In this document: positions 34,616 to 43,080 of the stretch, piece by piece | How positions within the stretch are numbered: the first letter of the stretch is position 1 | Layout of the letters: every line of letters begins with the position of its first letter | Assembly (NCBI GenBank): GCA_016124235.1 | Contig: WGOC01000017.1 | Span: 226,967-290,966 of the forward strand | Length of the DNA stretch: 64,000 nucleotides | Origin: a bacterium | GTDB taxonomy: Bacteria; Verrucomicrobiota; Verrucomicrobiia; Limisphaerales; RI-55 | Direction of reading: 5' to 3' | Program-made: the position numbers and the translations under genes | The notes under the pieces: model-generated | What the model was told of the DNA's origin: nothing | Database searches by the model: none | The model's input: the letters and a program-made list of their open reading frames with translations, nothing else

Positions 34616-37600
34616 ATGAAACGGACCCTGCAGATTTTCCTGACCCACGCCGTTTTGGTTGCGGCATCCATTTCCAACTGCCTTGCCGCCGACGGTTGGC
34701 AACCCGTCCCGGGCCACATTATGACGCGCTGGGCAAAGGATGTGTCGCCCGAAAACGCGCATCCCGAATACCCCCGGCCGATGATGGTGCGGAACGAATG
34801 GCAAAACCTGAACGGCTTGTGGGATTACGCGATCGTACCGACCAACGCGCCGGCGCCAGGTCAGTTCGAGGGCAAGATTCTCGTGCCGTTCCCGGTCGAG
34901 TCGGCGTTATCCGGCGTGAAGAAATCCGTCGGGGCGGCGAATCGACTTTGGTATCGTCGAACGTTCACGATTCCCGCCTCGTGGTCCGGCAGGCGTGTGA
35001 TGCTGAACTTCGGCGCGGTGGACTGGGAGGCGACCGTCTCGGTGAACGGCAAGGAACTGGGCACGCATCGCGGCGGGTACGATCCGTTCAGCTTCGACAT
35101 CACGGATGCGCTCAAGCCGGCCGGCGAGCAGGAAGTTGTGGTTTCCGTTTGGGACCCGAGCGACCTCGGCCCACAGCCGCGCGGCAAACAGGTGCGCGAA
35201 GGTCACGGCATCTGGTACACACCGACGACCGGTATCTGGCAGACGCCGTGGCTGGAACCCGTCGACGCCTCGCATCTGGATCGGATCAAAATCACTCCCG
35301 ACTTTGATGAATCTTCGGTCACCGTGCAGGCTCACGGCATTTCTGCGGGCGCCAAACCTTCGCTCAAAGTTGAGGTCCTCGAAGACGGAAAGGTCGTCCA
35401 GCAAGCCCAGCTCGACACGATGATCACGACACGTTCGATTCCGCCGCAGATCGCGCCTTCCATCAGACTGCGCGTACCCGACGCCAAACCATGGACGCCG
35501 GATTCGCCGCAACTTTACGATCTACGAATCACTCTACTTGAGGACGGAAAACCGGTGGATCAAGTCGGTTCCTATTTCGGCATGCGCAAAATCTCAATGG
35601 CGCGCGATGATAAAGGGCTTCTTCGGATTCAGTTGAACAACAAAACGCTTTTCGAATTCGGCCCACTCGATCAGGGATTCTGGCCGGACGGCATTTACAC
35701 TGCCCCTACCGATGAAGCATTGCGTTCCGACATCGAGGTGTTGAAAAAACTTGGCTTCAACATGGCCCGCAAGCACGTGAAAGTGGAACCGGAACGTTGG
35801 TATTACTGGTGCGACAAATTGGGCCTGCTCGTCTGGCAGGACATGCCGAGCGGCGACAAGAGCGCCGAATGGCACGGACCGAGCGGCGTCGACGGCAAGG
35901 AAATGCAGCGTTCGCCCGAGTCGGCCGCGATCTACGAGCACGAATGGAAGGCGATCATCGACGCGCGCTACAATCACCCGTGCATCGTCACGTGGGTGCC
36001 GTTCAATGAAGGCTGGGGTCAGTTCGACACCGTCCGCATCCTGAACTGGACGAAGGAATACGATCCGACCCGATTGGTCGATGGCGCGAGCGGCGGCAAC
36101 AACTTTCCCGCCGGCGACATCATCGATCATCATCAATATCCGGGGCCGGGCGCTCCGCCGCGCGTGACGGATCGTGCGATGGTGCTGGGCGAATTTGGCG
36201 GACTGGGTCTGCCGTTGCCCGGCCATACTTGGCAGAACGAAGCGAACTGGGGCTACCGCAGTTTCAAATCGCGCGACGAAGTGACGGCGGCCTATTTAAA
36301 CTTGATCCGCAAGCTGCGTCCGATGATTCGCGACAACGGTTTGTCGGCGGCGATTTACACGCAGACGACGGACGTTGAAGTCGAGGTCAACGGCCTGATG
36401 CCCTACGACCGCGCTTTCGTGAAAATGAACGAAGCCGACGTCGCGGCCGCCAACAAGGAACTCTACCAGCCGATGCCGCCGCGAGAAACCGCCGGCAACA
36501 CGCTCGTTCCTCCCGCCACACCGTTGGTTGCTTGCGATCCCTATTTCAGCATCTGGTCCGAGGCGGATCATCTGACGGATGTCGACACAACTCATTGGAC
36601 CGGCAAACAACAACGGCTGACCAGCCTGGTGCGCGTCGACGGCAAAGCGTATCGCATCATGGGCGCCGATCCCGCGAGTGTGCCGGCGCTGGAACAAAAG
36701 AACCTGACCGTGCTGCCGACGCGAACCATTTACACGTTCGAAGGCGCGGGCGTGGAACTCACGCTCACGTTTATGACGCCGCAACTGCCGGAGGACATCG
36801 ACATACTGTCGCGCCCGGTGACTTACCTGACCTGGGATGTGCGCGCCGCTGACGGCGCCGAGCATGACGTGGCGCTCTATCTGGATGCGTCCGGCGAATT
36901 GGCTGTCAACACGCCCGATCAGGAAGTCGTCTGGTCCGGGGAAGCGATCGGTGATTTGAGCGCGATGAAAATTGGTTCACGGGATCAGGCCATACTGGCC
37001 CGAAAGGGTGACGACGTTAGAATCGATTGGGGTTACTTTTATATAGCGGCGCCGTCCTCGGTGGTTTCCAGTCGTGTGTTTGCCCATCGGGCCGCGGTCC
37101 AAGGAGGATTTGTGGAGAACGGTTTGCAATCTGTCCGGGCCGATCCCCCGCAGGCGCCGGCAACCGGTGGCGAACTTTGCGCGGGAATGGCCATCGAAGT
37201 CGGCAAAGTCTCCAGCCAACCCGTTTCTCGATGGGCGATGCTCGCCTATGACGATCTTTATTCGATCCAATACAACCACAAGAACCTGCGCCCTTACTGG
37301 CGTCGAAACGGCTGGGAAGCGGCCGATCTTTTGAAGGCTGCCGCCAACGACTATTCATCACTGAAGGAACGCTGCGCCGCGTTTGACGACGAATTGATGG
37401 GCGACTTGACGCGCGACGGCGGTGAACGTTACGCGAAGATTGGCGCGCTGGCGTATCGTCAATGTTTCGCCGCCGGCAAATTTGTGGCGGACGAAAACGG
37501 TCAACCGCTCCAGTTCTGCAAGGAGAACCATTCCAACGGCTGCATCAGCACGTCGGATGTGTTTTATCCGATGTCGCCGCAGTTCCTGTTGTTCGGTCCC

Positions 37601-40600
37601 ACGCTGGCAAAGTCGTTTCTTGTGCCGTTTATGAATTACGCGATGAGCGATCGGTGGAAATTCCCTTTCGCGCCGCACGATCTGGGCACGTATCCGAAGG
37701 CGAACGGTCAAGTTTATGGCGGCGGTGAACGCAACGAGGAAAATCAAATGCCTGTCGAGGAGAGTGGGAATCTTTTGATTCTCATGACGGCTGTGGCGGA
37801 AATGGAAGGCAATGCGAACTTCGCCGGCCATTACTGGAGCCGGCTCGAACAATGGGCGGCCTATCTCAAGGACAAGGGCTTCGATCCGGAAAACCAGCTT
37901 TGCACCGACGACTTCGCCGGCCACCTCGCGCACAATGTGAATCTCAGCGCCAAGGCGATCTGTGGTCTCGGCGCGTTTGCGAAGCTCTGCGAAATGCGCG
38001 GCGATAGCACCAAGGCCGAAGAATACGCGCGACTCGCAAAACAATTTGCCGAGCGTTGGGTCCGGGAAGCAAACGATGGCGATCACTTTCGCCTCGCCTT
38101 TGACCGGCCCGGAACGTGGAGCCAGAAATACAATCTGATCTGGGATCGCATCCTCGGGCTGAACTTGTTTCCGGACGAAGTGAAGCAGAAGGAAATGACT
38201 TTCTACAAACGCACGCAGAACAAATACGGACTGCCGCTCGATAATCGGAAGGATTACACCAAGCTGGACTGGATCCTCTGGACGGCCACGTTGACGCGCG
38301 AACAGGACGATTTCACGGCGTTGGTCGATCCGGTGTTTCGTTTTCTCAACGAAACAACCGATCGCTCACCGATGACGGATTGGTATCAAACGAAGACCGC
38401 GCGCAAAGTTGGTTTCACTGCGCGGCCGGTAGTCGGTGGCGTGTTCGCCCGAATGCTCTACGACAAGGACACGTGGACGAAATACGCGAAACGCGACAAG
38501 ACCAAGGCTGCGAACTGGGCGCCGATGCCGACTTACGTGCCGCCGGTTTACATCTCGGTGGCACCCACGGCCCAGGACGGACCCGACGTCGAATGGCATT
38601 ACACGACCAGGCGCCCGGCAGACGATTGGTTTGCGACCGACTTCGATGACAGTAGTTGGAAAGCGGGAGCCGCCGGTTTTGGCACAAAGGGAACTCCCGG
38701 CGCGATCATCCGGACCGAATGGAACTCGAATGACATCTGGCTCCGGCGAACGTTCACCGTATCGGGCGACCTGGACGGCGACATCCTGTTGAAGGCGCAT
38801 CACGACGAGGACATGGATGTTTACATCAACGGTGTCCGCGCTGCGGCGGTGGGCGGTTACACCACCGATTACGAAACGATTCCGTTGACCGCGCCTGGTC
38901 GGGAGGCGCTCAAGCCGGGCAAGAACGTGATCGCAGTTCATTGCCATCAAACCGGTGGCGGCCAATATATCGATGTCGGGTTGGTTCGGGAAAAAACGCC
39001 GGACACGCAAGCGGCCGCCAAACCCAACACTTCAGTTGAAACAAGCAGTCAGGGCGCGGCGCAGTACGCCGGGCAAATGGTCAAGGCGACCGCCGGCTCG
39101 GTCACTGTTCCCGTTCCGAATGCCCCGCGCGGCGGGCTTTATGTGCAGAATCGCGCGCCGCTGGAAGCCGCGCCGTTCATAAAATTGCCGATCGGTTCGA
39201 TCACGCCCAAAGGCTGGTTGCGCGAGCAGTTGGAACTCGAAGCCAACGGCATGACCGGTCATTTGATGGAGATTTCGCCCTGGCTCAACTTTGAGAAGAG
39301 TTCATGGACCAAGGCCGATGGCTCCGGCAATTTCGGCTGGGAGGAAATGCCCTACTGGCTCAAGGGCTTTGGCGATCTTGGATACGTGTTGAAGGACGAA
39401 CGGATCATCGCCGAGGCGAAGAAATGGATCGACGCGATTCTCACGACCCAACGCGAAGACGGTTATTACGGGCCGCGGCAGTTGCTCACCTCGCTGAAGG
39501 GCAAGCCCGATCTCTGGCCGCACATGATCGTGAACAACATCCTGCAAAGCTGGTACGATTACTCCAACGATCCGCGAGTGGTGCCGTTTCTCTTAAAGTA
39601 TCACCGCTGGCTCAACGAACAACCGGCGTCGACGTTAGCAAATGGTTACTGGCCGCACATCCGCTTCGGCGACGACATTGAAACGTGCAACTGGCTCTAC
39701 AATCGAACCGGTGAAACGTTCCTCCTCGATCTGGCGAAGAAGATTCACGAGAACATGGCCGCCTGGCGCGACGGCGTGATCAACTGGCACAATGTCAATC
39801 TCGCCCAGGGTTTCCGCGAACCGGGTGTGTTCTTCACGGAGTCTGGCAAGGAGCGCGACCTCGCGCAGGCCGAGGCGAACTACCGCGAGATCATCGGCAA
39901 GTACGGTCAATTCTCCGGCGGTGGATTTGCCGGCGATGAAAATTGCCGCCCGGGATACACCGATCCGCGACAAGGATTTGAAACGTGCGGCATGGTCGAG
40001 TTCACCCACAGCTTTGAAATGCTGACAAAGATTTCCGGCGACGTGCGGTGGGCGGACCGTGCGGAGGACGTCGCGTTCAACTCATTGCCGGCGGCGATCA
40101 CGCCCGACTGGAAAGGACTCCACTATTTGACCGCGCCGAATCAGGTCCAACTCGACAGCCACAACAAGGCGCCCGACATCGACAACGGCGGAACAATGAT
40201 GAGTTATTCGCCGTTCGAGGTGTATCGCTGCTGCCAGCACAATGTTTCGCACGGCTGGCCTTATTACGCCGAAGAACTCTGGCTTGCCACCGCGGACAAC
40301 GGATTGGCCGCATCGCTTTACGCCGCGAGCGAAGTCTCCGCCAAAGTGGCCGACGGCACGAAAATCACAATCACCGAGGACACCGCTTATCCGTTCGACG
40401 ACACGGTCACGCTGCACATCCAGGCGCCCAAATCGGTGAAGTTTCCGCTGCACCTGCGGATTCCGAGTTGGGCCGAAAGCGCGACCATCAACGTGAATGG
40501 CAACCAGCAGGACGTAGCGGCCAAACCGTCGACATTCGCCGTAGTCGATCGCGAGTGGAACGACGGCGATGTCGTGACGCTTACGCTTCCAATGAAGGTC

Positions 40601-41476
40601 AAGATTCGCCGTTGGGCCTTAAACAAAAACTCGGCGTCGGTGGACTACGGACCACTTACCTTCTCGCTCGAGATTGGCGAACACTGGCAAAAATACGGCG
40701 ACCGCAATCCCGATTGGCCTCAGTGGGAAGTCTATCCCACCACGCCCTGGAATTACGGGCTCGTGTTCGATGAGCAGCATCCGGGACAATCCTTCACTGT
40801 GGTGAAGCGCAACGTGGCCCCCGGGGCAAACCCGTTCACCCAAGCTGGCGCCCCGATCGAACTGCGCGCCCAAGGCCGTCGGATTCCCAACTGGCAGATG
40901 GACCGGTTGAACGTCGTCGGCAAACTGCAGCCGAACCCGGTCAAGTCGGATCAACCGCTTGAAGACATCACGCTGATCCCGATGGGCGCGGCGCGGTTGC
41001 GGATCACATCGTTTCCGGTGATTGGTGACGGCCCGGATGCACACGAATGGACGCTCCCCAAGGAACCGCCGGTCTCCGCTTCGTTCCCCACGAGCGATCC
41101 GGTCGACGCGATGATCGACGGCATCGAGCCGAAAAATTCCAACGACCACGACATCCCCCGCTTCACCTGGTGGGATCATCGCGGCACGAAGGAATGGGTG
41201 GAATGGGGCTTCGACAAGCCGAAACAGATTTCCGAAGTGTCGGTCTATTGGTTTGACGACACGGGTCGTGGCCAATGCCGTGTGCCGCAATCGTGGCAGA
41301 TACTTTATCGCAAAGGCGAACGATGGTTGCCGGTCGAGGGTGCCAGCGCGGTCGGAACAAAACCTGATCAATACAACCGCGTGACCTTTGATCCCGTCAC
41401 CGCGGAAGGCGTCCGGCTGGACGTGCAATTCAAGCCCAACTTCTCCGCCGGCATTCTCGAGTGGAAAGTGAAGTAA
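34616..41476 (+). CDS. Giant exported fusion: GH2, glutaminase-like (DUF4965) and GH127
   Basis: A single frame of 2286 codons with a signal peptide (LTHAVLVAASISNCLAA). Residues about 45-620 form a GH2 beta-galactosidase-like unit: sandwich (LWYRRTFTIPASWSGRRV), barrel, acid/base Glu465 in FNEGWGQ and probable nucleophile Glu526 in GEFGGLG. From about 629 follow DUF4964 (LVPPATPLVACDPYFSIWS), DUF5127, DUF4965 and DUF1793-type blocks to about 1290, as in fungal and Bacteroides GtaA-like 'glutaminases'. A jelly-roll lies at about 1302-1462. Residues about 1515-2150 are GH127 beta-L-arabinofuranosidase, with zinc/nucleophile residues Glu1789, Cys1791 (FETCGMVE), Cys1872 and Cys1873 (YRCCQHN). 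A discoidin-like end follows. All catalytic sites look intact. Confidence 0.88.
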   Translation: MKRTLQIFLTHAVLVAASISNCLAADGWQPVPGHIMTRWAKDVSPENAHPEYPRPMMVRNEWQNLNGLWDYAIVPTNAPAPGQFEGKILVPFPVESALSGVKKSVGAANRLWYRRTFTIPASWSGRRVMLNFGAVDWEATVSVNGKELGTHRGGYDPFSFDITDALKPAGEQEVVVSVWDPSDLGPQPRGKQVREGHGIWYTPTTGIWQTPWLEPVDASHLDRIKITPDFDESSVTVQAHGISAGAKPSLKVEVLEDGKVVQQAQLDTMITTRSIPPQIAPSIRLRVPDAKPWTPDSPQLYDLRITLLEDGKPVDQVGSYFGMRKISMARDDKGLLRIQLNNKTLFEFGPLDQGFWPDGIYTAPTDEALRSDIEVLKKLGFNMARKHVKVEPERWYYWCDKLGLLVWQDMPSGDKSAEWHGPSGVDGKEMQRSPESAAIYEHEWKAIIDARYNHPCIVTWVPFNEGWGQFDTVRILNWTKEYDPTRLVDGASGGNNFPAGDIIDHHQYPGPGAPPRVTDRAMVLGEFGGLGLPLPGHTWQNEANWGYRSFKSRDEVTAAYLNLIRKLRPMIRDNGLSAAIYTQTTDVEVEVNGLMPYDRAFVKMNEADVAAANKELYQPMPPRETAGNTLVPPATPLVACDPYFSIWSEADHLTDVDTTHWTGKQQRLTSLVRVDGKAYRIMGADPASVPALEQKNLTVLPTRTIYTFEGAGVELTLTFMTPQLPEDIDILSRPVTYLTWDVRAADGAEHDVALYLDASGELAVNTPDQEVVWSGEAIGDLSAMKIGSRDQAILARKGDDVRIDWGYFYIAAPSSVVSSRVFAHRAAVQGGFVENGLQSVRADPPQAPATGGELCAGMAIEVGKVSSQPVSRWAMLAYDDLYSIQYNHKNLRPYWRRNGWEAADLLKAAANDYSSLKERCAAFDDELMGDLTRDGGERYAKIGALAYRQCFAAGKFVADENGQPLQFCKENHSNGCISTSDVFYPMSPQFLLFGPTLAKSFLVPFMNYAMSDRWKFPFAPHDLGTYPKANGQVYGGGERNEENQMPVEESGNLLILMTAVAEMEGNANFAGHYWSRLEQWAAYLKDKGFDPENQLCTDDFAGHLAHNVNLSAKAICGLGAFAKLCEMRGDSTKAEEYARLAKQFAERWVREANDGDHFRLAFDRPGTWSQKYNLIWDRILGLNLFPDEVKQKEMTFYKRTQNKYGLPLDNRKDYTKLDWILWTATLTREQDDFTALVDPVFRFLNETTDRSPMTDWYQTKTARKVGFTARPVVGGVFARMLYDKDTWTKYAKRDKTKAANWAPMPTYVPPVYISVAPTAQDGPDVEWHYTTRRPADDWFATDFDDSSWKAGAAGFGTKGTPGAIIRTEWNSNDIWLRRTFTVSGDLDGDILLKAHHDEDMDVYINGVRAAAVGGYTTDYETIPLTAPGREALKPGKNVIAVHCHQTGGGQYIDVGLVREKTPDTQAAAKPNTSVETSSQGAAQYAGQMVKATAGSVTVPVPNAPRGGLYVQNRAPLEAAPFIKLPIGSITPKGWLREQLELEANGMTGHLMEISPWLNFEKSSWTKADGSGNFGWEEMPYWLKGFGDLGYVLKDERIIAEAKKWIDAILTTQREDGYYGPRQLLTSLKGKPDLWPHMIVNNILQSWYDYSNDPRVVPFLLKYHRWLNEQPASTLANGYWPHIRFGDDIETCNWLYNRTGETFLLDLAKKIHENMAAWRDGVINWHNVNLAQGFREPGVFFTESGKERDLAQAEANYREIIGKYGQFSGGGFAGDENCRPGYTDPRQGFETCGMVEFTHSFEMLTKISGDVRWADRAEDVAFNSLPAAITPDWKGLHYLTAPNQVQLDSHNKAPDIDNGGTMMSYSPFEVYRCCQHNVSHGWPYYAEELWLATADNGLAASLYAASEVSAKVADGTKITITEDTAYPFDDTVTLHIQAPKSVKFPLHLRIPSWAESATINVNGNQQDVAAKPSTFAVVDREWNDGDVVTLTLPMKVKIRRWALNKNSASVDYGPLTFSLEIGEHWQKYGDRNPDWPQWEVYPTTPWNYGLVFDEQHPGQSFTVVKRNVAPGANPFTQAGAPIELRAQGRRIPNWQMDRLNVVGKLQPNPVKSDQPLEDITLIPMGAARLRITSFPVIGDGPDAHEWTLPKEPPVSASFPTSDPVDAMIDGIEPKNSNDHDIPRFTWWDHRGTKEWVEWGFDKPKQISEVSVYWFDDTGRGQCRVPQSWQILYRKGERWLPVEGASAVGTKPDQYNRVTFDPVTAEGVRLDVQFKPNFSAGILEWKVK

Positions 41477-41479
41477 CTC

Positions 41480-42340
41480 CTAATTCGCCGGGGCGACGGC
41501 GGACGCTGGTTTGTCCAAATTGATCGAAGGATGTGCGTGCAGCACTTCGTTGGTCAGTTCGCCGATCAACAATCGCCCGGTGTCGCGCAGACCGGGATCG
41601 GCTTCACGCTCGATCTGTTGGGCAAACTCTTTGACCAAGTCGCGCGGACAGCGGTCGCGAAAATTTCGCACTGTCCAATACGCCCGCAGTCGCACGGCCG
41701 GATCCGGATCGTTCAAGAATGCGGCGAGCTTTGATTCGAGCGCTGCCTGGTTGGACGGGTGGCTCGAGATGCCAAAAGCCAGTGCGACCAACAATGATTT
41801 CTTCTCCTGTTGAGTCATGGCGGGCTCCAGGCGATTGATCGAGTCGACTCCCTCCGGACCGCACGCCGCCAGCGCCTTGAGATAGAATTCAAAATCATCA
41901 TCCTGTTTCGCAGCACGCGCTGCCAGCCACGGCACCGCCGGCGCGGCCTGTTCGCCCAAAAGGAAGAACCCACGCATCGCGCGCAAGTTGGCGTCAACAC
42001 TTGGCCGATAACTGGAACTCAAATACGGCGACTTGTGTCCCAACCAACGAAGCGACTTTTCCAGCGTGGACGGCTTTTCCAGCAACCAGGCTTCCAGCTG
42101 CGGGATCACATTGGTTCCAATCGCCCGAACCGCTCGGCCAATTTGCGCCTCGCTCAGTTCAGGATCGTCGAGCCAGGCACTAAGTTTGCGCCCCTCGAAA
42201 CGTGGCTCGTGATCAAGCACTTGCTTGATGAAAAAAGCGACGAGCAGCACGCCACCGATAATCACAACCCATCGCTTCAATATGCGTTGATCCTTCACAA
42301 TAGATGGCAATCCGGACCAAATTGGCCGTTTAAGGCGCAA
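41480..42340 (-). CDS. HEAT-repeat protein with N-terminal membrane anchor
   Basis: A 286-residue protein with one membrane segment (WVVIIGGVLLVAFFIKQVL, about residues 24-42) and an outward helical domain with HEAT-like units: LSEAQIGRAVRAIGTNVIPQL, the RAMRGFFLLGEQAAPAVPWL unit typical of PVC bacteria, and FLNDPDPAVRLRAYWTVRNF. Probably a protein-binding scaffold; no enzymatic motif. It is convergent with the giant glycosidase gene (3 bases between stops) and divergent from the redoxin gene. Confidence 0.78.
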   Translation of the reverse strand: MRLKRPIWSGLPSIVKDQRILKRWVVIIGGVLLVAFFIKQVLDHEPRFEGRKLSAWLDDPELSEAQIGRAVRAIGTNVIPQLEAWLLEKPSTLEKSLRWLGHKSPYLSSSYRPSVDANLRAMRGFFLLGEQAAPAVPWLAARAAKQDDDFEFYLKALAACGPEGVDSINRLEPAMTQQEKKSLLVALAFGISSHPSNQAALESKLAAFLNDPDPAVRLRAYWTVRNFRDRCPRDLVKEFAQQIEREADPGLRDTGRLLIGELTNEVLHAHPSINLDKPASAVAPAN

Positions 42341-42403
42341 TTTCTGGAGAAAAGCTTTGGGTTTAATTTAAACACGATTGGCGCTAGGTTCGTCGAACAA
42401 GCA

Positions 42404-42973
42404 ATGAAACTCCGATTCCACACGCTCATGGTTTTGCTTTTGGGATGGACGTTGCATCTCGGCGCAGCGGACGCCAAGACGGAATTCAAGGATCTCAACG
42501 GCCAAATTCAACGACCGCTGGCAACCGCCGGCCACAAGGCGACCGTGCTGATTTTCGTCTGGCAAACCTGTCCGGTCGCCAACGCCTACGCGCCGGAGAT
42601 CGAGCGCATCTACCAGGATTACAAGAATCGCGGCGTGGCCATGTATCTCGTACAGGTGGATCCCGATCTGGATCTCGAAAGCGCCCGCAAACACGCCACG
42701 GACTACGGGTTTACGTTGCCGGTGATAACCGATCCCAAGAACGTCCTGGCCAAATACACCAGTGCCACGATGACACCTGAATCGGTGGTGCTATTGGAGG
42801 ATGGCCGACGCGTTTACAACGGTCGCATCGACAATCGCCAAGCAGCTCTGGGCAAGCGCCGGCCAAAAGCGACGGTTCATGATTTGCGCGATACTCTGGA
42901 CGCAATTCTCGCGGGTAAGGACGTCAAACCGCGAACCACCGAAGTGATTGGCTGCTACATTCCTGAAGAGTAG
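42404..42973 (+). CDS. Secreted redoxin/thioredoxin-like protein
   Basis: Exported thioredoxin-fold protein (signal peptide LMVLLLGWTLHLGAADA). Instead of CxxC it has a single N-terminal cysteine in FVWQTCPVANAYAPE, with the partner cysteine probably in the C-terminal EVIGCYIPE; this arrangement (TxCPxxN...GC) is common in redoxins of PVC bacteria, where relatives are often fused to cytochrome or tyrosinase-like domains. The cis-Pro block is MTPESVVL. ATG 42404 is chosen because the long upstream open frame is antisense to the HEAT gene. The TAG stop lies inside the first arm of the inverted repeat 42970-43078. Confidence 0.85.
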   Translation: MKLRFHTLMVLLLGWTLHLGAADAKTEFKDLNGQIQRPLATAGHKATVLIFVWQTCPVANAYAPEIERIYQDYKNRGVAMYLVQVDPDLDLESARKHATDYGFTLPVITDPKNVLAKYTSATMTPESVVLLEDGRRVYNGRIDNRQAALGKRRPKATVHDLRDTLDAILAGKDVKPRTTEVIGCYIPEE

Positions 42974-43078
42974 GACAGGCATCTTGCCTGTCTCAAAAGC
43001 GCTCCCATCAAATGCGGTGACCCGTTGAAGCGGTTCCGTACTTCTTCCTTTTCAAGACAGGCTGGAAGCCTGTCCTAC
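42970..43078. repeat. Inverted repeat of the 'GTAGGACAGGC...GCCTGTC' type
   Basis: Arms GTAGGACAGGCATCTTGCCTGTCT (42970-42993) and AGACAGGCTGGAAGCCTGTCCTAC (about 43055-43078) are inverted copies with 21 of 24 matches; each arm is itself nearly palindromic (GACAGGC / GCCTGTC). Such dispersed elements are common in verrucomicrobial and planctomycete genomes. It lies between convergent genes and may also act in termination. Confidence 0.8.
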
Positions 43079-43080
43079 AC

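Noticed and set aside
41810..42403. Long upstream extension of the redoxin frame
   Set aside because: It lies antisense to the HEAT-repeat gene and is followed by a clear signal peptide at ATG 42404.
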